Shown in pieces: positions 24,301-37,179 of a DNA stretch of 64,000 bases. The translations under genes were made by a program, and so were the position numbers. The notes under the pieces were generated by a model. That model had not been told where the DNA came from. It did not search any database and saw only the letters and a list, made by a program, of their open reading frames with translations. Each line of letters opens with the position of its first letter. Position 1 is the stretch's first letter. Source of the stretch: Pteria penguin. Lineage: Eukaryota > Mollusca > Bivalvia > Pterioida > Pteriidae. The stretch is from the NCBI GenBank assembly GCA_035048485.1, contig CM068580.1, positions 38,226,085 through 38,290,084 of the forward strand, given 5' to 3'.

Positions 24301-27300
24301 TCAAATTCCACCACAGGCAAAAGTAGGTCACAAAAGAGTACCCTTCTTTGACAATCTTCTTCATACTGGCTGCATACAGAGACTATCAGAATGCATAGAA
24401 ATGATCTAGAGGATGAGTGAAGAAATATTGTTCCCTTCCTAAATTTTTTCGACATTTCTTTGGACTTGGTGATTTCAATCAGAAAAGTGTCATATTTCCT
24501 AGTTAATTGATAATGTTGATTTCTTATGGACTATTTTGATCATAATTATGGTAAGGAATCTTATTTTCTCAGAATTTTGTCAATATCTCAATTTTTGGAT
24601 TTTCTATGAATCTTTTAAGACTTCCAAATGAGGTGTATAGGGACAATTCTTCATATTTTTAACTTCTGCTGTTATACCACATGAAAGATTTTAATGAAAC
24701 ATGGTATACATGATTCACAATGGTACATATACCACTTGGTAATCAAAATATGGAGAGTAGTGTTTCAAATCCCGCTGTGGTCAAAAAATATTTTTCATTT
24801 CTTTTACACATCTAAATAAGTTTTTAGATGTATCTCAACACTCAACATATGAAATTAGGCCATTTTGAATTGGATCTGGACAATATTTGAAACAATTGTT
24901 GTTCAATGACCCAGACTTGAAATCAGTTAACAAAAGGCCCCACCTAAAGAAAATGACAAATGTGTTGCCCTGAATCACATCTTGCAGAGACGGAGCAAAT
25001 GCTGAATATCAAAATCACCTGAATGGATGTTCAAAAAACTGGGGGTTTTTTTATTCTGGTTTGAAACAAAATTTGACATATTTTCAACATTTTTGTTGAC
25101 TTAGTCACATTAATGCAAAAATAAATAATTCTTCCTTCCTGCATGACTGATAATCTAGGTACTCAGGTGAGCGATATAGGCCCACTTGGGCCTCTTGTTT
25201 TGTGATCAAGTTTTATAGTGGCATAATCTCTTAAGCATACTACTAGTTTAAATATGCCAGGCGGGAAAAAGTGTGTGTAATTTAGGGAATTGCTACAATG
25301 AATCTACACATTTACATATGATACAGATTTGACCATATTTAACAAATAATCTGATTTTGTGTAGCAGTTTAGGTAATTATGGAATCAATCTTTTCAACAG
25401 AATTTTAGAATAAGTCTCTACTGATGTATGAATTAAAAGAATATAAGCTATGAACAAAAAGTTCTCAGTCCCATGTACTTAGGAATACCCAAAATTGAAA
25501 GAATTGTCATTGTTTTTCAATATAATCTCCCTTTATCACACTGCACTTTATCCAACTGTTCCAGTTTCTGAATCCCTTCAGAATAGAATACTTCGCTCTG
25601 GTCCATGAAGTGCTCATATACAGCATCCATGACGCTCATTGTTTTCAAAATTCCTACCATGTAGATAAGATTTTATTAGAGAACCGACAGAAGACAGATG
25701 GGGCAAAATCTGAAGGATATGGGGGATGCGGGAGAACCTCAAAGCTGCATTCCACTGCAGCCATCATTGCAACTTGGGAAGTGTGAACGGTTGCATTATC
25801 CTGCAAGAGCAGAACACCTCTGGTTAGCTTTCCTCTCTTCTTTCTCACACTCTCTTCACACAGCCTCTTTAACTCATTTGCGTAATTTCTCATGCAGCTT
25901 TCCTCAAGAAAATCACTTATGATTATTATCTGATTGTCTCAAAGGATAGAGGCTATAACTTTCTCAGATGAGGAAACTCTCCTGAATTTTTTAGGAGAGG
26001 GTGAGCCAGGGTTAATCCATTGCATGTTGTTTCTTAGTTTCAGGATTAAAATGGTGAACCCAAGTTTCACCCTGAGTGACAACTTGATCCATAAAATCCT
26101 CAGGATCATCCTTATACGAGACAAACGAATCAGAGAAACCTCATACCTGTTTCTTTTTTGATCTCCAGTCAAAATTCTAGGAACTCATCTAGCTGAGACC
26201 TTAGACATATCTAAAATATCAGTGAAAATTAATTAAACAGCCCTATATCTTTTCTGGCTATATCTCGGGAAGTTTTGCCTTCTGTCATACATGACGACAA
26301 TGTGCACAATATCAACATTTTCATCTGTGGTTGCATCCTTCTGACATTCAGACCATTCATCATCCTCAATGCTTTCCTTCCACTTCTGAATCCAGCAATC
26401 CTTTTTATAACAATACTTTAAGAAGGTGACTCCTTCCAAAGGTTTTTCATAAAGTCATTATGAATTTCCTTGGGAGTCATCCCCTTCTTACATAGATACT
26501 TAATCAGTGCTCTAAATTCAGTTTTCTTCTTACTGCTCTTTCAACCAAAACACATTTTTGATCATACATCTATCTGACACATGTATCTGCATGTACAGAA
26601 TATACATAAATTATTTTGATTCAATTTCTTTAGACTCCTTACAGAAACTATATTTACTGTATATTTAACAATTTTGCTTTTGTAGCTCACCTTAGCAAAA
26701 GTCTCAAATGGGCTGTTGTCATTGTGTGCCATTTGTAGTCTGTCCATTCATTTGTCATCGTCTATAAACTTACCATGTTTTTATCTTCTTCTACAGAGCT
26801 TAGCAAGTGATTTTGATGAAACTTGGTACTGATAAAGAACTCAGCGTCCCCTACATTTTCTTGGGGTTTTTTTTTTGGCCAATCAAAGTATGGATCTAGG
26901 GAAGAGCAACATAGGCCCCTGAGGGTACCCTTATTTGACAAACTTCTTCAGACCAACCACATAAATAAACATTCCAGAGTTGTATATGAGGTTGTCCTAA
27001 GAAATGTTGATTTTGGTTCCATTCTGAATTCATATTTTTGACACATTTTAATGCTTTGTTAGACTTTGCCATTAATGCAAATTTTCAGGTTATTTCTTTG
27101 ATTTTCTTATGGTGAATTACTTACTTGTAATGTATTATATTTGTGTATTATTGTGGTGTTGATTTTGGTTCAATTCTGAAATAAAATTTCTAATATGAGA
27201 TAATCTCATTAAAGAATACAATGTATTCTGATAATTCCAAAGTTTCTCCAGCACTCAAGGTGCTCAGATAAAATCCATAGGCCCAGTTGGGTATCTAGTG

Positions 27301-30248
27301 TACTTAAAATAAAAAGCACCTATTAAGAAATGCACAATCAGATTTACATATATTAAAAGGTAAATTCAAACGTAGGGAAAAAATATACCTGTGTACATAA
27401 TTCTGACCCAATGGACTTTTCAGTTATTGAAATTTTATATAAAGTTTACTCTTCATGTTGTTGTTATTAAGTCATTATAAATAATGTAGTGATGTAAATA
27501 TATGTATCAACATTCTATGAGAGTTTTGAGTTGATTTTGTCTTCCATTCCCACAGAAAATCTACGTCAGTATGTGACTACCATGGTCTGTGTGGCAGTTG
27601 GTGGGAAACCAACCATAGGCGTCATCTATAAACCATTTGATAATGAAATATGTGAGTGATGTTTCATAGAAGTAGATATTTGCTTATTTAGCCCATTTCA
27701 CTTTATTTGATACATACTAAAAATTAATGTTTTCACTTCTACTTTAATATAATATAAAGAAGATGCCTTCATGTACACAAAGTAACTTATAAAGTTTAGA
27801 ATTTTGATTTGTTTTTCTACGATACTATCATTGATCTGTGATATTACCGTATATACTCGCCTATAGGTAGGATTATTGGGAGAAAAATATCATAGTCAAA
27901 ATGCACAACCAACTTAGAGGCGCGATACTACACGAATGGAAAAAACCTGACCTTGATTTGAAGTCAAACTTTGCTGTTGATGAATGGACAGTGCAGGCAT
28001 CACGCACCATAGATAGTATACGCGATATTCCCCAGTCGTTAAGTACTTTTTAAGACAATTTTTGGACAATTAAATGCGTATTGCATGGCCAACAGTTTCT
28101 GTACAAAAAGTTCTTATATATCGGTTCTTCGTTGTGTATTTGATCTACTAGTGCCATGGACGAGGACATCTATGTTGATATTCCTTTGTCTGAAATAATA
28201 TAAAATCAAACTGCTGTGAATGATAATGATGATAGCAGCGACAACGAGTTCGAAGGCTGGGGTCCGAAATATGCCCATTCATAGTAAATGGCCGTTTTCA
28301 CGGCCCAAAACTACCGTTTTAATGACTACTCTATTCTTAGAAATGAAGCTATATGTAACTGAAAGCAATTTAAATGCCCTACTATTGAATATGTCATTTA
28401 AATCCCCCTGTATTGTTTAGTACTCACGAGTGATACCACACTATCAATAGAGCGGAAATGCTCCCAAGCCATTTATTGAAAGTCATTATTAAAATTCCAA
28501 TATTTCAAGCTCTAAAAGTACAAACCGACTTATAGGCGGAGCGACTTATAGGCGCATATATGCGGTACATTTATCTAAAAATTGTATGGAAAATGCAGAC
28601 TGTATGATGATAAAATATGATATATTCTATTGTAGTAAAATTTTTCAAGTGTACCACCTCTGATCATTCTTTCTCTTTTACAGCATGGGCATGGGTTGGA
28701 TATGGCCACTCTCCAAACTTGAAAGCTGTAAAAAAGACAAAACAGGCAGAGGACCCTTATAAAATCATTGTATCACGCTCTCATGCAGGAACAGTAGAAA
28801 AAGTTGCCAAGGAAAAATTTGGAAATAGTACCAATGTTATCCGAGCAGGAGGAGCAGGTATGGACTAATGGAGAGTTAATTTATAGCAACACCTTTTAGA
28901 GAACTAATCATTTAAAAAAACAATATGAATCTTAACTTAAGTTTCAGATTCATTCTTTTTCATTCACATACATGTAGATCCTCAGAGGCGACATATATAC
29001 CTTCATTTTTTGATACGCTACAATCTAGGTATTAATGCTAGACATAAGTTCCAGTTGTAAGTACTAGACATATGTTTCTTCAATCCTTGTACATGTACAG
29101 TGTACTAAACATCTGCCCCTTTATGTTCTTGAAACACTACAATTTAGTTTCAATACTAGACATATGTTTCTTCAGTCCTTGGAACACTACAATATAGACT
29201 AGTTGTTAGTACTAAACATGTTTCTTCAGACCTTAAAACTCTAAAATCTAATTGTGTGTACTAAACATATGTTCCTTCTGCATTTGGAACACTAAAATTT
29301 GCTTATTAGTACTTGTTCTTTCAGTATTTGGAACACTACAGTCTAGACTAGTTGCTAGTTCTAAACATGTGTACTTTCAGTATTTGATTTAAAACTCCAC
29401 AATCTAGTTATTAGTACATGTACTAAAAATGTTCCTTCAATCTTTGGAACACTATAATCCACTAATTAATGTCAGACAGATATTTCTGTCCTTTTGTATA
29501 TTTGAAAAAAAATCAAGGTTATGGTGAACATGTGTTCTCAAACTGTGATTCTGCACTATTTATTGGTTTAATAAGTTTCAGACTATTTAGATATCGGTAA
29601 TATTATCATTAAAAACAAGAAGCTCAAATGAACTTACATCGTTCAACTGAACACTTTGGCAACATTTGTGGAGACTTTGAGTACTTCATTCTTACCAAGT
29701 TTGATCAAAGTCCCTACAACAGTTCTGAAAAAAAAAAATTGAAAGTATGAAAAGTTTGCACCTGATGGACAGATGGATGATGGATGAAGAATGATCACAA
29801 TAGCTTTGTCAAGCCTTTTGCTCCTCTGAGCTAATAATGAAGTATTTAAAGACATGCAATTTATGAAATAGTTTATACACTAATCAAACAATGTTAACAT
29901 TGATGTGTTATACAGTGTAATACACATTAATCAAGATCAAGTCTGTATAGAAGTTTGGTTTCTGTTTCAGGATATAAGACTTTGGAAGTTATAAAAGGAT
30001 CAGTGAATGCATATGTTCATGTGACTAAGATCAAGAAATGGGATATCTGTGCTGGAAACGCTATACTAAATGCTTTAGGTGGCAAGATGACCACTTTAGC
30101 TGGAGATTATATTGACTATTCAGCTTCAGGAGATGTCAAAAATCAAGATGGACTTCTTGCTACTTTATATGATCATTTTGACTATTTAGAAAAATTGAAA
30201 AACACAGCAGAAGAATTAAAGAAGGAACATGCACATAAGAAGAGATAG
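21355..30248 (+). CDS. BPNT2: Golgi-resident PAP phosphatase (gPAPP), five exons, 345 aa
   Basis: Also called IMPAD1. It hydrolyses 3'-phosphoadenosine 5'-phosphate, the by-product of sulfation, to AMP in the Golgi lumen, and so supports glycosaminoglycan sulfation. Exons are 21355-21678, 23616-23781, 27556-27651, 28684-28857 and 29971-30248. Phases 0, 1, 1 and 1 join cleanly and total 1038 nt. Residues about 11-30 ([20 protein letters not shown]) form an N-terminal membrane anchor. The lithium-sensitive phosphatase motif is complete: D89 in LTRGD, E112-E113 in [15 protein letters not shown] at 154-163 and WDICAGNA at 277-284. EEL...AHKKR forms a basic C-terminal tail. From memory the human protein is 359 residues. 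Introns hold several mobile elements but none breaks an exon. Confidence 0.95.
21975..22006. repeat. Perfect 15-bp hairpin
   Basis: CAAGGACTTATAAAC at 21975-21989 is followed after two bases by its exact reverse complement at 21992-22006. It lies in BPNT2 intron 1. Confidence 0.85.
22090..22299. mobile_element. 210-bp MITE with about 31-bp terminal inverted repeats
   Basis: The left end CCAGTTGTTAAAAACTTTAA continues CCAATGGTTAA, and the right end is its inverse with two differences. An extra TTAACCATTGGTT copy lies just inside the right end. It lies in BPNT2 intron 1. No target duplication is clear. Confidence 0.75.
23927..25201 (+). repeat. Composite 'CACCTGAGCC' repeat, copy in BPNT2 intron 2
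   Basis: Starts TAGTTCACCTGAGCCAAAGG and ends GGTGAGCGATATAGGCCCAC followed by TTGGGCCTCTTGTTTTG. These are the same ends as at 58883-61466 and, inverted, at 54782-55897. Inside are two to three diverged units that each carry 'ttttggattttttatgaatt.tttaagacttcc' and a purine tract. The tail AGGCCCacttGGGCCT is a small hairpin. No ORF of note. Confidence 0.85.
25495..26552 (-). mobile_element. Dead mariner transposase
   Basis: Fragments in mariner order on the minus strand, in changing frames: [20 protein letters not shown] near 26452-26522, [10 protein letters not shown] and [12 protein letters not shown] near 26280-26380, [20 protein letters not shown] near 25975-26035, then [24 protein letters not shown] and finally GDYIEK near 25520. 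The second catalytic Asp (QDNA) is kept. The 'YSPD' motif reads YPSD and the following 'APSDF' has lost its Asp. Frame changes and stops show it is not functional. It lies in BPNT2 intron 2. Confidence 0.85.
26683..27300 (+). repeat. Diverged copy of the 'CACCTGAGCC' repeat
   Basis: Starts TAGCTCACCTTAGCAAAAGT and ends near AGGTGCTCAGATAAAATCCA followed by TAGGCCCAGTTGGGTATCT, degraded versions of the family ends. The internal 'cttcttcagacc' and 'ggttccattctgaa' words are also found in the copy at 58883-61466. Confidence 0.7.
27845..28567. mobile_element. MITE with TA target site, possible pogo derivative
   Basis: The left end TACCGTATATACTCGCCTAT and the right end ATAGGCGCATATATGCGGTA form imperfect inverted repeats flanked by TA. 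The interior holds a short acidic reading (ATG at 28155; [13 protein letters not shown], then after a stop [11 protein letters not shown]), like the acidic C-terminal tail of CENP-B/pogo-type transposases. The family guess is weak. It lies in BPNT2 intron 3. Confidence 0.7.
29005..29500 (+). repeat. Degenerate 60-65-bp tandem repeat in BPNT2 intron 4
   Basis: About seven units share the core 'actaaacatatgttccttcagtctttggaacactacaatctag.t.ttagt', with divergence between units. There is no coding potential. It ends before the acceptor of the last exon. Confidence 0.75.
29614..29834 (-). repeat. Short copy of the 'CACCTGAGCC' repeat
   Basis: Begins AACAAGAAGCTCAAATGAAC and ends AATGATCACAATAGCTTTGT...CCTCTGAGCTAA, matching in order the ends of the element at 54782-55897. 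It is an internally deleted, diverged copy. Confidence 0.7.
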
Positions 30249-33200
30249 AATAACTTATTTTTAATTTACATTGTGATATGGTATTTACATTGACAATTGT
30301 CTTATAGAATGTAATGATAATACTAAGTGTAAAGACAAATTACTCTTATTCCTAAAATGAGCACTGCAAAAGTATGCAGAAGTGCAGATTTTATCGTTGC
30401 ATTTATATTGATCTCTTCTATCGAGGTTTAATATAGACATGTATGGTTTACTGTAATACCTGTTTTTGGAATAATAGTGAATCTAAAACAAAATAACTAT
30501 CTATGTATCTTGTTGATTTATTGGAGGATTTCATGTATATTTATTATGTAGTTTTGTTTTATATATACAAAGTGTTAAAATGAAAAGGGTCCATATATTT
30601 CCAGTCAACTAGAAGGCATAGGATTGATTTACCTTTTATTTATTACTAGAAGAATAACCCATTAAAATATGTTTGAATCATCAATAAATGTCAGGTTGGT
30701 TGGTGTTATAGTCAGGTCAGCTAACAATTTTATCGTTACATATTCAATCAATAAGGATGCTATTTCATCTGCCCGTTCCATAAGCTATTTTGAATATTTA
30801 TTGACAGCATAAACATGATGGTGCTAAATGTCTTAATATCATGCAAAATATAATCATACAGAAATGCTCTTAATTTTAGAATTTTAGTTTAAACTTGTTA
30901 ATTTTCTTTAATATTATGGTTGTAGTACAGATATATGATAAAATGGTAATGAACTCTTTCAGAAGTTCTACTACTCAAACACCTTGGGTGGAAACATTTC
31001 ATGATATAGAATCAGTAATTTATAAAGACTTGTTCTATATGGAATTACACTATCTTGTGGTACAATTGTCATGAAATGATTGGATTATTTGCGTCATGTG
31101 ATTAATGTGCATTTTCTGATAGTTGGACCCAGTATTAGTCATTCAGAAATGTCTCAGCATTTTATGGTGATGTTTAATGTTAAATCATGATTTAATCTAG
31201 GTTTAATCTTTCATAACCTCATGTCCTAAAAAAAGTATTTCTCACATGAAGTTTTTGATTAACTATTAGAGACTAACAGTGTTGTAAATCTGTTACTTTG
31301 CTTTGCCGAGTATAAGATTTACTGACACTCTATCATATCGTACAACCCCTCTCGGTGACCATGTCAGGTACATGTATTAAGTAATGTGCTATGTTCAGAC
31401 ACTTAGTTTTTCATTGTGGTGTGTGAACAGAATAAAACTTAAAGGTATTGAGTACTAACATACATTTATTTGATAATCTGCTTTAGGTGTGTTTTATATG
31501 AAGAACTACACAGTAATTATGAACAAAACGAATAATATATATATATGATTATTTGTATGTAACCTTCTGTTCTCTGTCTAGTGTACATTAATCAAATTAA
31601 TGATATATAGTCAGGAATCATTGAATTTAAGCATGATGATACTAACTACAGATGTATTTATGTAAAGTTTTAGTCTCTGTTTTTTAAGTCTAAAACAAAA
31701 CTTGATTCAGTCATGTGAGGCAATATAAGTAAATAATGTTTAGTAAATAATAGTTTATGTTGATGTATTGACTGTACATGTAGTTTATTAATTCATGTAA
31801 TAGGTATTATTATATTGATGAATATATACAGTTGGTGTAAATATATGTTAGATTATTATAAATCCATCATGTATTTGTGGACGCAAGAAAAGACACTGGC
31901 TTCCAGGTATAATGTATTGTTAATTTATACATATTCAGTCAGATATATATCAATATGTATCTACATTAGTTGGTTTGTTATTATAGTTTTTATTTATCTC
32001 TTAGTTTTTGTGGTTTGTGCTTTTAGTTTGTTTGGTTTTTTTTTTTTATTTTGGAGGAGGATCATTGGGTTGGGTTGGAAGTGCAAGTGAACTTCATGTA
32101 TTGTGATCACAGTTTATTTGCCATTAGTTATCTATTCACACATTCAAATTCTTCTCAAGAACAGCCTACAGAACGTAATAAAACTTAGATAAGGTACAGA
32201 ATGGTCCCCAAAAGTGTTCATTTGATAATGTGCCATTATTGGTCCAAGAATTTGTTGTTTCAGTTTTGAGATATAAGAAAAATGTTTTTCAATAGGAGAA
32301 AGGTTTATGCACAACTATAGTTATATTTATACCACATTAGCTTATATTCCTAGTCTTTTTGTTGTTTCTTATAAATTCAAATGATGCTTTGATCTTGTTT
32401 TGTGTTTTTGCACAATTACCTGTTACCTGAATTAGTTTGATGAATTTAAAATATATATATTTTGTTGAGATTTGGGTTTATTTTTTTAATAAAATGGATG
32501 AGGGGAGTGGAATAGAGTCAAAATCATGGTTCCCTACTAATGTTCATCATTCTTTCATTTGATTTCTCTTCAGTGTCACAATTAATTCTTAATCGTAATA
32601 GCTCTTGACAGATGACCCCCCACAAAGAAGGACAATCAGTAAGGAAAGATTTTATTAAAGATTACTAAGTTCTAATAGGTAAATGAATACATGTATGGGA
32701 TTATGGTTAAAGGTTTAAGTTGTGGCTTTTTTTTTTTGTATGATATTAGTACAACATATTGAGTAACATGAAAACATATTATGATACAGTAATATTCCAT
32801 ATAATGAAAAAAAAATTAGATATGCCATACTTCTAGCTTAACTTAGAAAAAATTTTATACTCCAGCACCATCTTTGTCTCGGTGTATTAAATTAATTGAA
32901 AATTAAAGACAGTCATGCTGTTTTTAAGAAAGGCATTTATGATTGTTTTGATTTTTTATTTTGTGTCCTGTGTGTATACTGCAGAATTTAGTTTCGAAAG
33001 CGGATGTTAAGCAGAATCCTTAATCTACATTTTGCTGGATAAAATTTTTGGACAAAATTTCAGAGACAAAACATTGTGATCTATAACTTTTTTCATAAAA
33101 TAATCAAATTAAGATAATAGAATTATTTTAATATACCTATGTACCTCTTCCTGGTCCTTTATGTTTACCTGCATTGGTGGGCCTGTATAACTCGGAATGA

Positions 33201-36200
33201 TTATGAGCATTCTTTCACCACTTATCTCTTTTATGACCATCTTCTAGAACCAGTTGAGGTATGGTAAAAGTTTGTGAGGAGATTTCAAAGGACGAACCTT
33301 TCTGTTATATTATTCATCAAATTTTCATTGACTGGATGGTTCAGACAGGGCTCATGTTTTTTCTAAACAGAATAACTGGTATGAGTCTAACATTAATTTT
33401 TTTTTTGGATTGAATATAAAGCAGACATTTTTTTTTATATAAATCAACTACCAGGTAGTCACAAAAGTTTTCATATCAGCTCTTACATGTCTGTGGGAAA
33501 CTTAATATAAAAATAAATGTTTATTTCCTTGTTTTATTTTCTGGTCTCTTTGCGTTAGCATTTGTAAAGATGTTTCATGTTTTAATTATTAAATTATTAT
33601 TGTCAACGTCAACATTTATTTGTTTGTTGATTTCAAGATTTTTGTGATCAATGAGCAAACCAAAGATATATTCATTTATTATTACATGTTGATGGATTTG
33701 CTTGTGAAATTGTTTTATTATTTGTTGATAAATATTATTTGTTTTCTAGTCCAATATGAGACTTGTGATCATTTGTTAGTTTTCTAAAGCACCTTTGGTT
33801 ATCTAAAAGGTTTTGATGCATTTACTTGCACTATGAGAAATATCAAATGTAAGTCTAGGGTAAAAAAAGATACAGGGACAGAAAAAGGATATATAGGTAG
33901 GCTTGGTGTAGTGAGGAAGAACTTAGTTTGTGGTGCAGGTGAACAGGATAAAATTCCCATATTGCATTATTTTGATCTAACATGTTGTATGATGTACATG
34001 TATGAAGATAAGTTACTTAAAATCAAAGAAAAAACAAACCAAGTAGGATTATATATTTCAGTTACTTCACTTGAGGCTGTATTTATTTTCTTTCTTGGTA
34101 TTACCTTTTATATACATGTATAAATGTTGCCTTAATAATCAGATGCTTTTTCCAGTGGGTATAAAATTTGATTATGCAGGTTCAGGCCTTTCTGAAAAAA
34201 AATTACTACATGTAGATTTACTGGCTTAAATGAACAAATACTGTCAATGACATGTTATATCTTTCTTCACTTACAAGTGAAGTATTTTAAAAAGGGGGAA
34301 AGGGAAGAAAAATAGTAACTTTTTGTAGTTTTGATGATGAGTACCTTGTTTTTATTCAAGTTGCTTCCCTTATCTGACATTTTATGATTTGATATGGTGC
34401 CTTTATTAAGTTTTTTCCACAGGGGCCAATTGCACTCATTAGCCCCTATTAGAAATAGGGGCTACCAAGCATGCTTCACCTCTGTGCTTCTTTCTAAAAT
34501 ATTTTTACACATAGTTTTCTTTTGTGGTAAGCAATAATCTGTATACTTACCTGAACAGGTCCAATTTTCACAAAAGGGCATACACAGAGTCATAAGGTAA
34601 ATCAGTTGTATATTCCAAGAAGCATTCACATAGGGGTAGGGTAACAATTGCATATGTTGATGAATTATGATAATATGTTTTCAAGAAATTCATGGAAAAA
34701 TAGAGGATATTATAAACCTTCAACTGACGCAGCTTAAGTCCAAGTGTACAGCCTTTTGTGAAACTCCGCCCAGAAGATGCACATGAACCATTGTGAAGTT
34801 TAAGTTCTCACTATTACTAGATAGATTTTAATCAAACCTTGCATATATGGTTCTTAAAGTGGAGGACAGTGCATTTTGTATTAATGAGTTTTAATGTCCT
34901 TGGATATAGGTCAGCTGGAAAGATAAGTTCTTATATCTTTATATTTAGTATACAACATATTTATGTAAAAGAATCATTCTCAATATTTTATAATTATGGT
35001 CTTATTGTCAATGGCCTAGCAAAGCATTTGATATATACTTACCAGAACCCAAATTTACACTTGAAAGTGCAAACCTGGGCCAAATCTGTACATTATTGGT
35101 ATTGTTCCTTTATAATTTATGCTTTCAAGATCAATAAATGTACATGCTTTACCATGCAAGCACATGTGGTAGCTATGCCTCAGGGCCTTACTACAGAATT
35201 GCTGTTGCATTCTTAATAAATCTAAATGCAGCACAACATGGACAATTTGAGAGGCCAGTCACTGGAGTGAGAACATTATTCTGACATCATGTGATGTCTA
35301 AAATAAATTAAAAACCACATCTTATTTACAGAGGTGCAAGTTACCAAAACTGAAGATTTACTTTGCAGGTTTGGTTAATATTGGACAATGAAAACCCTAA
35401 AGATTTGGCTATCCATTCCCTAATGTGGTACTTAGTCTGTATTACTATATTCATTATGTGTTTTAGTGTTCCTTATTTTAATTTAAACATGAAATAAGTT
35501 TAAAAACATAGATTAAGAAATGACTTAGTCTGTGAAATTTGTAAGTATATACATGTACATGAATTTCTAGATGTTTTAATGAATTCATTTTGTATCTAAT
35601 GTTCATGTGAAGGATAATAAATAAAAGGTGGGAATTAAACAGACTTAATACATGTAATTTACTTACTAAAGTAATAATTTATACTTGCAGTGTTTATTTC
35701 ACCACCATTATTTACCATGGCGTCTTAAACTTCCAACTGTGTCCACATCTCAAACCTGTTTATTTTGCTAGTATTTGAGCTGAACAGTACATCATAACTT
35801 TTTAAAAACAATTCAGATAAAGTACATGTAGAGATTTTTTTTGCTACATTATCATTATTTTTCCCCAACCACAAGAATTAAAATTATAAGGGCTGTAACC
35901 ACAGTCTGGTCTTTTTGGCTTTATATTTGATACTCTGATTAATTTCTCATTACACATCATTCAGCATGTTGTAACTTTGACAATTTAAGTGTGGTATATA
36001 ATGTTGTGACCTTTGAAACAAAAAGAGAAATACTCAATTTTTATATAACAATTCTTTGTATTTTGTATGAAATCCTGTTTAATGCGCAACAATCAATGTC
36101 ATATATGGTGTTAATCATTAAATGTCATATACATGGGTTAAAATCATGAGTGGGATATAACAAATAAATCAATAAATCTTAGTTATCTTTCACTCATTTA

Positions 36201-37179
36201 CATTTTGAGTACACCTGTAGACTATTGGACATATGGACTACATTGTATTTCATCCATCTACTGGCACAGCAAAAGTAAAATATTCCAACAATATTCAAGG
36301 GTGATTAATAAACCTTTTTCTAGTTTTAAATGTTGTTAGGGGCCCTATCCAAGACAAACCATTTTTTACCGGAATTTTCAATATGATGTCATTGCTTGGA
36401 TTGTGACATCACAGTTATATGATGCAGATCTGAGGAGCTTACATCATGTAAAACTGAAAAAAGTCTATTCTTACTATTTTACAGCTAAGGGTGGTCTCTC
36501 TTTGACTGACAGAATGGTTTTAAGATTAGTTTGGCTTATGCTAAATATGTGGCATATTCGAAAATTGATCTGTTCCAAACTATTTATGGTATTACTACAT
36601 TGTATTATATTGTAATAACCTCCTTCATTTAACATCATTATTACATCACAAGGTAAGTTATTCCAATGATTTTTCCATTTAAGTCCTTAATTATTGAATA
36701 GATAGAAGACAAATATTATCATCAGCTTGTAATGACAAAGTCCATGTTAATGTTCTTAATTTCAATTTCAACGAATAATAATAGAAAAAAGAATGAATAA
36801 ATAGTAACAGATATGGATACCCATCCGGGTATTTGATAACGAACATTCGGAACGTTTGGGGTAAAGCACTGGACTTAATCAGATGGTAATGCATTTTCTT
36901 CGAGCAATTTTTGTAAAGAAGAATGATTAAAATATTTTGTCGTTTAAACAAATAAAATCTGAAAAGATACACATGTACATATTTTACACATTTCCGATCG
37001 TATTTAATGAGCAAAACCCTTTGGGAGGAGCTTAACGATAAACCCCGAATTTTACCCCAAACGTTTAAACCAGACTCCTCTTGTATCTACATAGACCAAT
37101 ATAGAACGCGACGTCCTGTCGTATACCATAATATACACTGTACAAAACAACTGAATTTGGACGCGATATGACTATTATA
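30249..37179. other. Gene-free AT-rich stretch between BPNT2 and CABIT gene A
   Basis: Nearly 7 kb without a recognised exon on either strand. The first part is presumably the BPNT2 3' UTR. ORFs at 31815-32090, 33833-34123, 34839-35216 and 36403-36615 have no family features and low-complexity composition. A short hairpin TAGCCCCTAT-tagaa-ATAGGGGCTA sits at 34440-34464. ACATGTAC words are frequent. Confidence 0.6.
31431..31436 (+). terminator. Candidate BPNT2 polyadenylation signal
   Basis: An AATAAA in GAACAGAATAAAACTT lies about 1.2 kb after the BPNT2 stop codon. Others occur further on (near 32488), so the true 3' end is uncertain. Confidence 0.35.

Noticed and set aside
34839..35216. 125-codon plus-strand ORF in the gene-free stretch
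   Set aside because: No domain, AT-driven composition, no splice or neighbour support.
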